64,000 bases of DNA. Source: Charina bottae. Its lineage: Eukaryota; Chordata; Lepidosauria; Squamata; Charinaidae. The stretch is taken from positions 34,397,429 through 34,461,428 of the forward strand of contig JALMGJ010000004.1 of assembly GCA_023362775.1 (NCBI GenBank), read 5' to 3'. The position numbers and the translations under genes were made by a program. The notes below the pieces were generated by a model that searched no databases, was not told where the DNA came from, and saw nothing but the letters and a program-made list of their open reading frames with translations. Shown here piece by piece: positions 12,092-23,484 of the stretch; position 1 is the first letter of the stretch, and each line of letters starts with the position of its first letter.

Positions 12092-12341
12092 TCTGTAGCT
12101 TGAATCATGTCAACTGGATCTCTATTTTCTTAATGGAAACGTTTCGCTCCTTATCCAAGGGGCTTCTTCAGTCTGAGCAAAGTTGGTAAGGGAATCCTAA
12201 ATATGTTCCTAGGTAGCTACCTAGGAACATATTTAGGATTCCCTTACCAACTTTGCTCAGACTGAAGAAGCCCCTTGGATAAGGAGCGAAACGTTTCCAT
12301 TAAGAAAATAGAGATCCAGTTGACATGATTCAAGCTACAGA
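12092..12341. repeat. Perfect 250-bp palindrome with two hammerhead-like cores
   Basis: The left arm 12092-12216 and the right arm 12217-12341 are exact reverse complements with no spacer and no mismatch that I can find. Each arm holds a block matching the hammerhead order CUGAAGA, a seven-position stem II with one mismatch (GCCCCUU/AAGGAGC, loop GGAU), then GAAACGUU: plus strand at 12262-12295, minus strand at 12138-12171. There is one extra A between CUGAAGA and stem II, and I see no convincing stem I, so activity is doubtful. The CTGAAGAAGCC...GCGAAACG pattern resembles terminal-repeat sequences of Penelope-like retroelements (recalled, not checked). Confidence 0.8.
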
Positions 12342-13117
12342 CAATTCCACCTGGATGACTGAGAACCTTCATAGACATATTCAAGAAACATGTTTATGAA
12401 TTATTGCCACCAGGTGTAACAAGCACTGGCTCAGCTGGCTTTAAAGGGGACTTAAATTAATAGATGAGAACTGACAGGATAAATGGAGCTTTCATTTCTA
12501 CAGGCAGTATATCAGAATATTAGATGCTGAATATTCGGTTATGGGGATTATTGCCTACAATGGGAAGCAGCTGCACTTTTAATTTATGTAAAATATGTTT
12601 TATGTAAAACTATGTTTTAGTTCTCTTCTATTGGTAGTTTACGTATGGTCAAAGACCAAAATATCAAACACAGTATACTCAGGTAAAAACAAAGGGAAAG
12701 AAAAACCAGGACATTAATATAATTTCAGACCATCTAGACAGAGATAAATTAGCCAAAAGGCATTCCTCAAATTCAATCCAAGCCTTCTTATAGCAATCAG
12801 AGCAGAATTTGGCAATCCTTCTACATACTTCAGTAGACTTGTCCACTAACAAAAATGTAACATTCTCCAAGGCAAGCTCAAGCAGGAAGTTAATAGAGGC
12901 ACAATTAATTCAGAGCAACATATTTGATTAAAAGGACAATGCAACAGAACATGCAAAACTCTCTTGATAGCCATTGGGCAGTGTTGAACTTCAGGGCTTA
13001 GTGACCATGGACTAGACAACAGTTCCTGACATTCCACAGGCACCTGTGGCTGGCATCTTCAGCAGCAAGGTGGTCTGCTACACAGACCACAGGCAACTGA
13101 GCAAGGACTGAATGGGC
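12342..13117. other. Unassigned non-coding DNA
   Basis: Nothing recognised. Confidence 0.45.
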
Positions 13118-13410
13118 TCCTGTCTTTATAGCCAGGGTCCTGACTTCTGATTGGTCTTTAGCCAACCTGGTTTCCAATTGTTGCAGGTTGGTGAAGGCTG
13201 GTCTCTGATTGGTTTTTTATTTGTGCCAGATCCTGATTGGTCATTTTGGTGGTGTTGGTTCCTGATTGGTCCTTTGTTCATGTCAGCTTCTGATTGCACA
13301 TTTTTGGAGCACTGATTCATGATTGGTTCTTTGTTTGTGCTGGGTTCTGATTGGTTAGTCTGAACAGCTAAGTCCTGATTGGGTCCTCGTCCAGGCAAGT
13401 TTCTGATTTT
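13118..13410. repeat. Minisatellite, period about 28-29 bp, with CCAAT motifs
   Basis: The word CTGATTGG or a one-base variant recurs at about 13147, 13204, 13233, 13262, 13289, 13319, 13347, 13375 and 13403, plus a decayed copy near 13175, giving a period of 27-30 bp. Between them lies a variable TTTGTTTGTGCTGG-like stretch. Each unit carries ATTGG, the inverted CCAAT box recognised by NF-Y (family knowledge). The 90-codon minus-strand frame across it is the repeat translated and is not a gene. Confidence 0.8.
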
Positions 13411-13950
13411 TAACTTCCAGTCAAAAGTCAGGACACCTGGCTATAAATTATTTTGTTTTTTTCCAAGCAGTGGATGATAACATTCATAGATATTTAAAGT
13501 CCTTGACTTGTTCAACAGCCATTTTATCTGAGATTCCCTAACCAAGGTGACTCCATCTGAACACTTTTACTCTTGTATGCACTGCTGTACTGAGAATTAA
13601 AGTCATAATAATGCAGGAATGATTATTATAAGGGAAGGAAACTACCTTGAAATTGATAAAACTGGTGTAAAGTCTTGAGAAGTTAACATGTAATTGATAG
13701 TGTTGGTACTTCTGCTGCCCCAATAAGTGAATTTTCCCTCTGAGAACCCATCCATTTAGAATGAATATATCAGATATTTCACTGGTAGGCTGGACTGAAA
13801 TCAATTAACTAGGCACATAAGAATCCTGAGAATTGTAGTAGTTTATTATAGAAAAGCTAAGAAGCTATTACAAAAGAATTCCAGTAACTGTTGTACATCA
13901 AGTGTGAGGTCTATTTATGGTGAAATCAAAGTTTATATTTTTGTACCTTT
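13411..13950. other. Unassigned non-coding DNA
   Basis: Nothing recognised. Confidence 0.45.
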
Positions 13951-13951
13951 T

Positions 13952-14602
13952 TTTGCTAACTGGCAAATAGAGGGAGAAAACGTGGAGGCAGTGACAGACT
14001 TTGTATTTCTAGGCGCAAAGATTACTGCAGATGCTGACTGCAGCCAGGAAATCAGAAGACATCTACTTCTTGGGAGGAGAGCAATGACAAATCTTAATAA
14101 AATAGTTAAGAGCAGAGACATCACACTGACAACAAAGATCCGCATAGTCAAAGCAATGATATTCCCTGTAGTAACCTATGGCTGCGAGAGCTGGACCATA
14201 AGGAAGGCTGAGCAAATGAAGATAGATGCTTTTGAACTGTGGTGTTGGATGAAAATTCTGAGAGTGCCTTGGACTGCAAGAAGATCAAACCAGTCCATAC
14301 TCCAGGAAATCAAGCCAGACTGCTCACTTGAGGGAATGATATTAAAGGCAAAACTGAAGTACTTTGGCCACATAATGAGAAGACAGGATACCCTGGAGAA
14401 GATGCTGATGCTAGGGAAGGTGGAAGGCAAAAGGAAGAGGGGCCGACCAAGGGCAAGATGGATGGATGATATTCTGGAGGTGACAGACTCGACCTTGTGG
14501 GAGCTGGGGATGGCGACGGCCAAAAGGAAGCTCTGGCGTGGGCTGGTCCATGAAGTCACGAAGAGTCGGAAGCGACTGAACAAATAAACAACAAACCTTT
14601 TT
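13952..14602 (+). mobile_element. Bov-B/RTE LINE, 5'-truncated 3' end
   Basis: An open frame from about 13960 to the stop at 14585-14587 gives the C-terminal region of an RTE-clade ORF: WQIEGENVEAVTDFVFLGAK, CSQEIRRHLLLGRRAM, VTYGCESWTIRKAEQ, FELWCWMKILRVPWTARRSN, YFGHIMRRQD, ending VHEVTKSRKRLNK. The reverse transcriptase catalytic region is absent. The tail CAAATAAACAACAAAC follows the stop. It shares subfamily-specific residues (FLGAKITADADCSQEI, EVTDS) with the minus-strand copy at 22232-23472 and differs from the large Bov-B at 37.5 kb (FLGSKITADGDCSHEI). It is a dead-on-arrival copy, although its frame is still open. Confidence 0.9.
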
Positions 14603-15161
14603 TTGCCACCCATGTTATACAATCAGCTATGCAACCCTCTCTTTTGGGTGGAAGGCCCAATTTCTATCTGTCTCTTGTTTTTGTGGCAGGCAAATCTGTT
14701 ATCAGATTTTCCTCTGAATGTGTAAAAACTCTCAGAGAATAAATCAAATTTCATAGTTGGGATAGCCACCACCTCCATAATTAACTCCTTTGTCCTTCAA
14801 ACAACAGAGTCCAAACTGAATCAGTCTGTAAAGCCAAAAAAACACATTATTAAAGTGAGGAAGGATTTGTCCTCAGGGTCCAGTGTAGCATTAAAGTCAC
14901 CTGCTAGGATAGTAGCAAAGGCCACAGAGATGCATGGGAGAAAAGCAAGGTGGGAGTTGGATATTATTTAGCCCAAAATAATATTGAGATTGCCTCAGGT
15001 TTGCCCTTCTATTAGTCTAGATATAACCTACAATAAAGATGATATGTAGCCATTGAGCTCTCTGATCCCCTGTAAGAAAATAATGTCAAAACTATTTGTT
15101 TTCAGGTACCACCCCGCTATGTTCCATGACATCAATGAGATTTCATTAGAGTTATTCAATA

Positions 15162-15197
<36 letters not shown>

Positions 15198-16330
15198 AGA
15201 TAAGCATAAAAACCTTTAGATCCCTATCACATCCTTCCTTTACATTTATCGAACAATCTTTAAACCTCACAGAGAAAAGGCAAGTTGGAATAATAAGGAA
15301 AACACTGCATTGATATATATGCAAAATACAGACCTTGCCCAACACACACAGGAGGTGATGAGGACCATATGATTGCCTTGGGGAAAAAATGTCTTGGGGA
15401 TGCCCCTGAGAACCTTCTTTCACAAATATTCCTGCAGAAACTGTTTCAGAGGGCAAAAAATTGAATAGCAGTTTCCAAAAGGAGGGAAAAATTGCATTAT
15501 TCATAGATCAAGTCTTGAAAATAACGTTTTCCCCCCTTCCTCTTTCACAGTATGTGGCCCAATCCACTACTACCACAGAGAAGGATTCTATAAATTTATT
15601 ATTATTATTATTTTGTGCATCTGAGACTGCTGAAGGAACAAGCTGGTAGTCTGAGATGAAGCTACGTGGAAACTGAATTGGAGGAAAAAAGTATTTCAGA
15701 TCCGAATAAGGTTTCCACTTCACTGCTTTCTCTCTGCTTTACTGAACTTCACAGAGAGCAGCTGCTGCCTCATGTTCTCTCTCTCCTTCAATCTGCTCAG
15801 AAAGATTTAATGTCCAGGGACCTTCCAGGGACACATATGGCTCTGTTGTCAGGAGGAAAATCTCTGCTGGTATGTACAGTATATAGCCAACAGACGGAGA
15901 AAGCCCTGTAAATTAAACACACATTTTAGCATCAATGGTGTGTGGGTGTGTTTATCGGATAACTGCTTTCAAGACAATGCTCACACAGCTAACCTGCTTC
16001 TAGAAGATACGTATCAGCTCTCTGGTCTCTCGTGGAATCATAAATAATCAGAAAGAGGGGAAGGGCTTCCAAAAGCAGATGGTGACGGTAGTGAGCATCT
16101 GCTTTCACCCATTATTTTAGAACTGATACCAACAGAGCCCATTAATTTCCTAGCCTAAACTTAAATATCTTTTGAACTTAAAATCTTTCAAAACTGCTGT
16201 TCTTCCTAATGAAGTCTGATGCCTACCAGATTGTTGCTTTTTTGTCCAGTTTCCCAGAGGGACAAAATTAACCTAAGATGAAAAGATCATAAATTTACAA
16301 TTACTGCTTAGAACAGGCCAAGGTCCCCAG
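14603..16330. other. Unassigned DNA with short microsatellites
   Basis: No gene recognised. It contains a GAT trinucleotide run (15163-15194) and an ATT run (about 15593-15613). Confidence 0.45.
15163..15194. repeat. (GAT)n microsatellite
   Basis: About ten uninterrupted GAT units. Confidence 0.95.
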
Positions 16331-16332
16331 TA

Positions 16333-16456
16333 TAATTTTAATTTTAAATAATTATAATTATAATTATTTTATATAATTATATAAATAAAATAAAATAAAT
16401 ATAATATTTATATAATTATAAATATAATAATAATAATTAATAATAATAATAATAAA
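16333..16456. repeat. AT-rich low-complexity tract
   Basis: About 120 bases composed of A and T almost only, in TAAT, TATAAT and AAT arrangements, probably the decayed tail of a retroelement or a degenerate microsatellite. Confidence 0.85.
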
Positions 16457-18220
16457 AAGAAAAACTTGCCTTTCTGTACATTGTATTATTCTTATTTGAC
16501 ATGCTTTGTCCAGATTTTATTTCTAGAGGAGCTTCCCTACATTGCTCCAATATGTAATAGTGACCCACGTACAGAAAATTCAACAGGACTATTCAATTAA
16601 ACAAGTTCTTAATATTGCCAGAGTTATTCTGACATGAATTATTGTGTCATTCCCAGAAAAAGTCAAGCAGAGCATGGGGAAATACTTTAAAGACAAAAAT
16701 AATTTTGCAAAACTGAAAAATTCATAGATATAATGTTCATTCCTCTGAATTGTTTAAAACTCTTCTGGAAATGCTTCAACATACATATAATTTTATTCTA
16801 CTTAAGATGAAATGGAATGTAAGATAGCTGTTCTTAATGTTATCTCACAGTTGATATCCATATAATCAATTCCAAAAGAACATTTAAAGTACACAAAATT
16901 TTGCTAATTCAGTCTTGCCAGAATCAGAGACTTACTGGCTCACCAAACCCCATCACCCCATGTTGAACCAAATTAAACATCAGCAATATAAACAATTGAT
17001 ACTGGGTAATTTTTATTAACAAAAAAAAGCTGTTTGTGCACTGAGTGACTTTTGAAAATGGTAGATAAGACCTTGTTTAATACAAGTTCTGATGTCCAAA
17101 GAATATATACCATGAGAGCAAAGCACCTAGATTGACATGAAAGGGAGAAAAGTCCTTTTTAACCAGTAAGGATGGGAGTGATACAGCTGACTGGTGAGGA
17201 AGCAGGAGGAAGACCTTGTAAGGAAAACTGGATCCAGCACGCTAGAGCCGCCATGAACTAAAATAATGACAGCTGTAGAATGGTTTGGCTCTATACTACT
17301 TTTGTAAAGACAGAGAAGCTGCTTGTAAGGTTTTTTCCTGAGACAGACATTAGCATAACAGGGATGAGAAAACATCATGATTAAATACAGTGCTGATAAG
17401 AACATAATCAGGTGGAATACTAAATATTGAAATTAACAAATTTGCTGATAATGATCTTTCTGAAAAGAGGCCAATATGAAAATAATTTCTATGCATAAGG
17501 TAAAACAATGAAAAATTATAGGTTGATGCATTACTTATTGGGGTTGCTTTCCCCTGGAAAATTGTAGGCAATTGTAGAAAATTCTGAAACATGGAAAAGG
17601 TTCTAGCATCTGCCTCCAGACTCATCTCTAAAATGGCAAATAATTTTGTTCAGTACCAAAGGATTTTCAGGAATCTATTTAAAAAACATGTTATTTTTGT
17701 GTTTTTTAAATCAAAACATCAAATACAGTAACACAATAATAACAAAGAAGGAAATTAACTTTTCATTCACTTATTTAATCCTCCTATGACTCAGTCTTGT
17801 TAAGTCCCATTACTGAACAATTACTGTTTTCCCTTCCCTTCCTTCCACCATTTCTGCTCTATTGGAGAAGAAAGGATCCTTGCATCTGCTGATCAGTACT
17901 GTTACCAGATTGGTAGCTACGAATGTTTTCTACTGCGTTTGAGCAATTCTAAAATGCTTTACAATACAACCAAAATGTTTAGGATAGTTTAAAATACTTA
18001 AAGCTTAATGCACTAGAATGCATTTTAATGAGGAGGAGGATGCAATGTCAATCATACAGAGTATGATTTTCTTCCTATTTTCTTCCAAATTGCCTTTGTT
18101 ATTCTATCATTTTCTTATACTGTTGTTCACACTATTTTTATACTGTACTGTTTTGGTCAGTTTCCCGGTATATTCTTTGCATTATTATTTCTTGATTGAT
18201 TCATTCATCCATCCATCCAT
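16457..18220. other. Unassigned non-coding DNA
   Basis: No gene, RNA gene or repeat terminus recognised. Confidence 0.45.
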
Positions 18221-18275
18221 CATATTTCTTCACCGCAACGACTCTGGGCGGTTTACAAGTGAATAAAAAGAATAA
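18205..18275 (-). mobile_element. L2/SINE 3'-tail remnant (minus)
   Basis: The block ACTCTGGGCGGTTTACAAG is the complement of the CTTGTAAACCGCCCAGAGT-type end shared by L2 LINEs and L2-dependent SINEs. An ATCC run precedes it as the tail. It is too short to assign to a subfamily. Confidence 0.45.
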
Positions 18276-18875
18276 AAGATTCATTATAAAATATACTGTA
18301 AATATACATAAATATAAGAAATATAAAAATATAAAGTCCAAGACGGTCTTAGTAGAATTTTCCAGGGCCACATCAAGGTACCAACCACCCCCATGATCAA
18401 CTATCCCCCCTCTTATAAATTATTTAATTTAATTTGTTTCAGACACAATATTGTGTCTGTTGTACCTGTTACCGGTTCAGCTTTATGCTTGGAATGCATT
18501 TAGTCTATGTTTACAAATTTCATGTGCCATTTTTCTTTTGAACTATGATTATACCACATAGTAACAATGAGATGAAAGTTTAGGTCAATGAAGACACTAA
18601 ACAAGATGTGTAATTTTGCCATATCTAGACTTCAACAATAACTTAGTAAAACTTTCTTATGACTCCTAGTGTTTCACTTGGCTTGCAAACTGCACACACA
18701 CACACCCGTTCCTATCCCAACAGTTTGCAATTAAGTGTATCCCCTACACAGTAGCTCAATATCACGTGCACTGTTATTTGCATTGGGCTTCCTGGTTGAG
18801 GTTTGTATACCACTACAGCAGGCGAAGGGAAATGTGGCAGTTGGCACCAGTATTCCTGTAGAAATCCCCCTTGGT
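18276..18875. other. Unassigned non-coding DNA
   Basis: No gene. A short CA run lies at about 18693-18704. Confidence 0.45.
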
Positions 18876-18877
18876 AC

Positions 18878-19165
18878 ATGAGTATCTATTTATTTATTTA
18901 TTAAGACTTGGACACAGCCTCACCCTTTAGACCTTAAGCAGTTTAATTCTAAAATAAAACAATCCTAGAATTAAAATCAATACAACCCATCATTAACATG
19001 AAAATGAGTAATTCCCATATAACCACTGGCTAACACAATCACAACACAAAAATCTGGCCATCTGATTTTTATTTGCATTATTTTAATTTTTAAAATGCAT
19101 TTATAATTTCCATTTATATAACTGCCCACTCTCTATGTAACTCTGGGTGGCCAACAAAAGCTAAA
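18878..19165 (-). mobile_element. Two old L2-type 3'-tail remnants (minus)
   Basis: The tract TATTTATTTATTTATTAAG followed by GACACAGCCTCACC (18886-18930), and the block ACTCTGGGTGGCC (about 19139-19153), both resemble complements of L2-type 3' ends. Both are degraded and the assignment is tentative. Confidence 0.3.
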
Positions 19166-19417
19166 AACTGGAATCAAAGAAAATTAATACACTCAGACAT
19201 TTAAAATGGGCTCAAATGATCTCCTGGCCCAGCTTCTAGGAGAAGAGCTAAGTCTCCAAAACCTTTTAATTCTATCCTCACAATTAATGAAATTTTGCTG
19301 GTTATATCGGAAAAATATAGACCTCTATGGATTGATGCCAATATAGAGATTCAATTCAAGGATAGGATTGCAGTGATGATTTAAGATAATAATTTTAATC
19401 TGTAAATACCAATAGAG

Positions 19418-19647
19418 CAGGGCTTTCCAAAGTGCCGCCGCTGGCGACACGGCAGCAGCGGCGGCGGCGCGGGGGGGGTGCGGCGGCGTGCACGCATGGT
19501 GGCGGCACGGGGGGGCGTGCGGCGGCACACGCGTGCATGGTGGCCGCCGTGCACGCGCGCGCCGCCGCTTCCGGGTGGTGTGGGGACACACCACGCTGTG
19601 TGTGGCGACACACTTTTGTGTCACGACACACAGTTTGGAAAGCTCTG
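19418..19647. mobile_element. hAT-type MITE, GC-rich (copy 2)
   Basis: Same family as 8295-8583: starts CAGGGCTTTCCAAAG, ends TTTGGAAAGCTCTG, with the right-hand GTGTGGCGACACAC repeats and TGTGTCACGACACACAG. Perfect 8-bp target duplication CAATAGAG (19410-19417 and 19648-19655). The core is a shorter GCGGCGG/GCACGCG tract. The CpG in the subterminal TCGCGA of copy 1 is TCACGA here, as expected from methylated-CpG decay. Confidence 0.9.
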
Positions 19648-19655
19648 CAATAGAG

Positions 19656-20092
19656 TATTCTGCAAAAATGGCATGAAAGGATCACTTTGGAATGATTAAG
19701 AAATATAAAATATAAGGTACGTTTTTCAGAGCAAGACTAGACTTTGAAGAAGTCATGATGCCCAACGCTGTCAAAAATTGCAAGCTTCAGAGAAGCAACT
19801 TACAACATCATGAGGATCAGAGGATTTAGATTTTTACACTGAATCAAATTTTGTACATCAGAAAATAAGTACTCCAATCCCACTTAATTTTGTTGATTCT
19901 AGTTCCCAGAATCAATTGGGGTTAGCAAAATGAAGGAGAAAAAATCTCCCTGAAACTGAGCACATCTTTAAGTTGCTTCATACAAGATTACATGTAATTT
20001 GTTTGGCAGAAGTATGAAACTGGTTTGCCTTAGTCTTCCATTATGTTTTTCGAGTTCCTAGTTCAGTGTACAGACTCGAATATACAGCCCTG
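19656..20092. other. Unassigned non-coding DNA
   Basis: Nothing recognised. Confidence 0.45.
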
Positions 20093-20170
20093 ATATTTTG
20101 TGGAGGTCTTCCATCCAAGTACTAACCAAAGCTGACCTCACTTAACTTCCAAACCTAGACAAAGTTGGCC
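20093..20170 (-). mobile_element. 5S rRNA-derived SINE or pseudogene fragment
   Basis: The minus strand reads AGCTTTGGTTAGTACTTGG followed by ATGGAAGACCTCC. This matches the 3' half of vertebrate 5S rRNA (AGCCTGGTTAGTACTTGG then ATGGGAGACC), preceded by a decayed internal promoter region. 5S-headed SINEs (5S-Sauria type) are reported from lizards (recalled). The rest of a SINE body could not be recognised, so a solitary 5S pseudogene is the alternative. Confidence 0.65.
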
Positions 20171-20772
20171 AGTTGCTGTCAACCAAATGCAAGAATAGAG
20201 TGAAGGAAGCTTATCCTCAACTGAGCCATCAGATTTCATGCTCACAATATTTCACAATAACTGACATTCAAATATATACCACAAATAGCAGATACATTTT
20301 AACTGTCAATACCCAAACCATTGAGGTACACTGATTCTGTTATAAAAGAAATCTGGATAACATTAATTCATTTGGTAAATAGCTGAGCAAAATAGTTTGA
20401 GAAAATACTTTTAAGGGGAAAGGGAAGATGTACAGAATATGAAATGGTTTCCCCCACAATTCAAGATAAATTTGACAAGCGAGGGTTATAGTTTAATTGA
20501 ACTAGCTTCAGTGAAAAAAGAAAAGTGAATACGTATTCTGTCACTAATGGAGATACATACACAGCAGCCTAGAGAAAAGGCATTAAATGGAACAGAGAAA
20601 TGTATCTCTAGCCACTCTGAGATGAGCTCCAGCAAGATTCATAGCCCTGACAAGTACAGTAAATGTAACTCAAGACAGAGGCTAGAGGGAGCTCTGTGTG
20701 TGGCTTTTGCTCTCAAGCCTGGTCCTGTTATTGTCATCTCAAGTTGTAAGTACAACTTTAAATGTTAGAGTG
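20171..20772. other. Unassigned non-coding DNA
   Basis: The 73-codon plus frame at 20547-20768 shows no recognisable motif and is treated as random. Confidence 0.4.
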
Positions 20773-20788
20773 GTGGTGGGGGGGGGGG

Positions 20789-20831
<43 letters not shown>

Positions 20832-20842
20832 TGAATGAATAT
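20773..20842. repeat. G run, (GA)n and (GAAT)n compound microsatellite
   Basis: A long G run leads into about 18 GA units and then GAAT units. Confidence 0.95.
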
Positions 20843-22219
20843 ATATCAAGGGAAAAATAAAAAAAAATAAAAAAGACAACACACCACAATGTATAAAGGG
20901 CCATAAATATTTATAATATGTAATTGTCACGGAGGGACTTCATACTTCCCGAACTGAAAAACTAGTCTTTAAGTTAAGTAAGCATTTTATTTTCTCAAAC
21001 TGTGTCTCCGGTGTGACATCTATAAATGACAATTTGCCTTTCATGTTCACCAAGCTCCCTACCATACCTAATGTTACTTTTTGGGATTCTTTTAATTTAA
21101 AAAATTAATGGGTAACTCATGAGCATGAGCTTCTGTTGCATTTCCACACAGACCCCCCAGAAGCATTTTTAAAAGAGAAAAGGTGGTGTTAGCCATTTGC
21201 TACTGTCCCAAACTGACAATAACTCTTTCAAACAAAATTTACACAGGGCTTTCATTAACAAGATTTATTGAGCCTGAGAAGCTTAGGGTTACAAGATATT
21301 CAACAAATGAATTATTACTCATACAGAACTAATTTATCTCCTGAAAATCTTAGGGGATAGGTTTACTCCATTCTTCTTAATAGCTTGCCAGATAAGTAGT
21401 GAGGAGGCAGACCTCTCTGCAGATAATGGAAACATTGTAAAGCCATCTTCTGAATCTTTATCAGCCTGTCAACTAATCATTAATGACTATTAAAACAATG
21501 GTCAAACCCCTAACCCTTGGGAGTTCAGTAATACAATCCAAAGAAACACAGTCCCACGGCCCTTTTGCAGAGGGAAGGGGGTGCAGCAAGCCAGGTCATC
21601 TAGTTGTTAAAGACTTGGCACATCAACAAATATGACAAGAGGAAATAAAAGTTTTCAATCTCCTCTGATGCAAGGCCACCAAAATTCTCAAAGGAAAAGC
21701 GTGCTGTTTTAAACATGTCAAAATATCAGCTTTGTTGCCCTGGCACTGTTTCAAGACCTCTTCTCTGACAGAAGGGGTAATATAAAGATGACTGCTGTGA
21801 TGCCATTTTCCCTGCTCACAAGAAAAGGGAGAGTCCCTAAAGGGCATCCATCTAAAGGTCCCGTTGCTGTTTTAAATGCGCTTGTTCAGTAAAGTTGGGA
21901 ATGGTTCTCTCTGCCCCCAAAGTCTCAGCAGTAGAAATGGGCTTGGAGCAGAAGGCAACTCTTCTGGTTTCAAAATGAGAGGTATGACATAAGAAATAAC
22001 ATATTTGCGTTTGCAGGAAAGAGCATCAGCCTACCCATTCTTTGAGCTAGGGACCTAGATGATGTAAAAATTAAAACAAGAGAAAAAATACACCCAGCTG
22101 ATTTGATATTATATGAGTTTCCACAAGGTTTGCAGATGTCTGATTCTTGTGATCAGTCCAGGCTTGGACGGGAAATGGTGCACTTTTTTAAAAAGTGTCG
22201 CCAATTTTGAAAAACATCT
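20843..22219. other. Unassigned non-coding DNA
   Basis: No gene or repeat terminus recognised. Confidence 0.45.
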
Positions 22220-22231
22220 TTTATTGCCAAG

Positions 22232-23472
22232 TTGTTGTTTATTCGTTCAGTCGTTTCCGACTCTTCGTGACTTCATGGACCAGTCCACGCCAGAGCTTTC
22301 TGTCGGCCGTCACCATCCCCAGCTCCCCAATGGTTGAGTCCGTCACCTCCAGAATACCATCCATCCATCTTGCCCTTGGTCGGCCCCTCCTCCTTTTGCC
22401 TTCCACTTTCCCTAGCATCAGCTTCTTCTCCAGGGTATCCTGTCTTCTCATTATGTGGCCAAAGTACTTCAGTTTTGCCTTTAATATCATTCCCTCAAGT
22501 GAGCAGTCTGGCTTGATTTCCTGGAGTATGGACTGGTTTGATCTTCTTGCAGTCCAAGGCACTCTCAGAATTTTCCTCCAACACCACAGTTCAAAAGCAT
22601 CTATCTTCCTTCGCTCAGCCTTCCTTATGGTCCAGCTCTCGCAGCCATAGGTTACTACAGGGAATACCATTGCTTTAACTATGTGGACCTTTGTTGTCAG
22701 TGTGATGTCTCTGCTCTTAACTATTTTATCAAGATTTGCCATTGCTCTCCTCCCAAGAAGTAGACGTCTTCTGATTTCCTGGCTGCAGTCAGCGTCTGCA
22801 GTAATCTTTGCGCCTAGAAATACAAAGTCTGTCACTGCCTCCACTTTTTCTCCCTCTATTTGCCAGTCATCAATCAAGCTCGTTGCCATAATCTTGGTTT
22901 TTTTGAGGTTTAACTGCAACCCAGCTTTTGCACTTTGTTCTTTCACCTTCGTCATAAGGCTCCTCAACTCCTCCTCGCTTTCAGCCATCAAAGTGGTATC
23001 ATCTGCATATCTGAGATTGTTAATGTTTCTTCCAGCGATTTTAACTCCAGCCTTGGATTCCTCAAGCCCAGCATGTCGCATGATGTGTTCTGCGTACAGG
23101 TTGAATAGGTAGGGTGAGAGTATACAGCCCTGCCGTACTCCTTTCCCAATCTTAAACCAGTCCGTTGTTCCGTGCTCTGTTCTTACCGTTGCTACTTGGT
23201 CGTTATACAGATTCCTCAGGAGGCAGACAAGATGACTTGGTATCCCCATACCACCAAGAACTTGCCACAATTTGTTATGATCCACACAGTCAAAGGCTTT
23301 AGAATAGTCAATAAAACAGAAATAGATGTTTTTCTGAAATTCCCTGGCTTTCTCCATTATCCAGTGGATATTGGCAATTTGGTCTCTAGTTCCTCTGCCT
23401 TTTCTAAACCCAGATTTTTCTAATTTATTAGAAAATAATTGCCAAAAAATAATAAATAAATAATAAAAATAA
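22232..23472 (-). mobile_element. Bov-B/RTE LINE, 5'-truncated, minus strand
   Basis: The element is bracketed by a perfect 12-bp target duplication TTTATTGCCAAG (22220-22231 and 23473-23484). On the minus strand it holds an uninterrupted frame from about 23430 down to the stop at 22239-22241. This gives most of the reverse transcriptase and the whole C-terminal region: SGFRKGRGTRDQ, FIDYSKAFDCVDH, GVRQGCILSPYLFN, YADDTTLMAES (catalytic YADD), VTYGCESWTIRKAE, ending KSRKRLNE. The tail on the left is AACAAC-type. The endonuclease is lost by truncation. The AT-rich stretch at 23433-23472 between the truncation point and the duplication looks like filler added at insertion. The open frame and intact duplication suggest a young insertion. 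Confidence 0.92.
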
Positions 23473-23484
23473 TTTATTGCCAAG

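Noticed and set aside
13126..13398. 90-codon minus-strand frame rich in Asn/Gln/Pro
   Set aside because: It is the 28-bp minisatellite translated; periodicity explains the repeated residues.
13118..13410. Possible CRISPR-like array
   Set aside because: Units are contiguous degenerate repeats with no unique spacers, in an animal genome context.
20093..20170. A functional 5S rRNA gene
   Set aside because: Only the 3' half is recognisable and it carries many substitutions.
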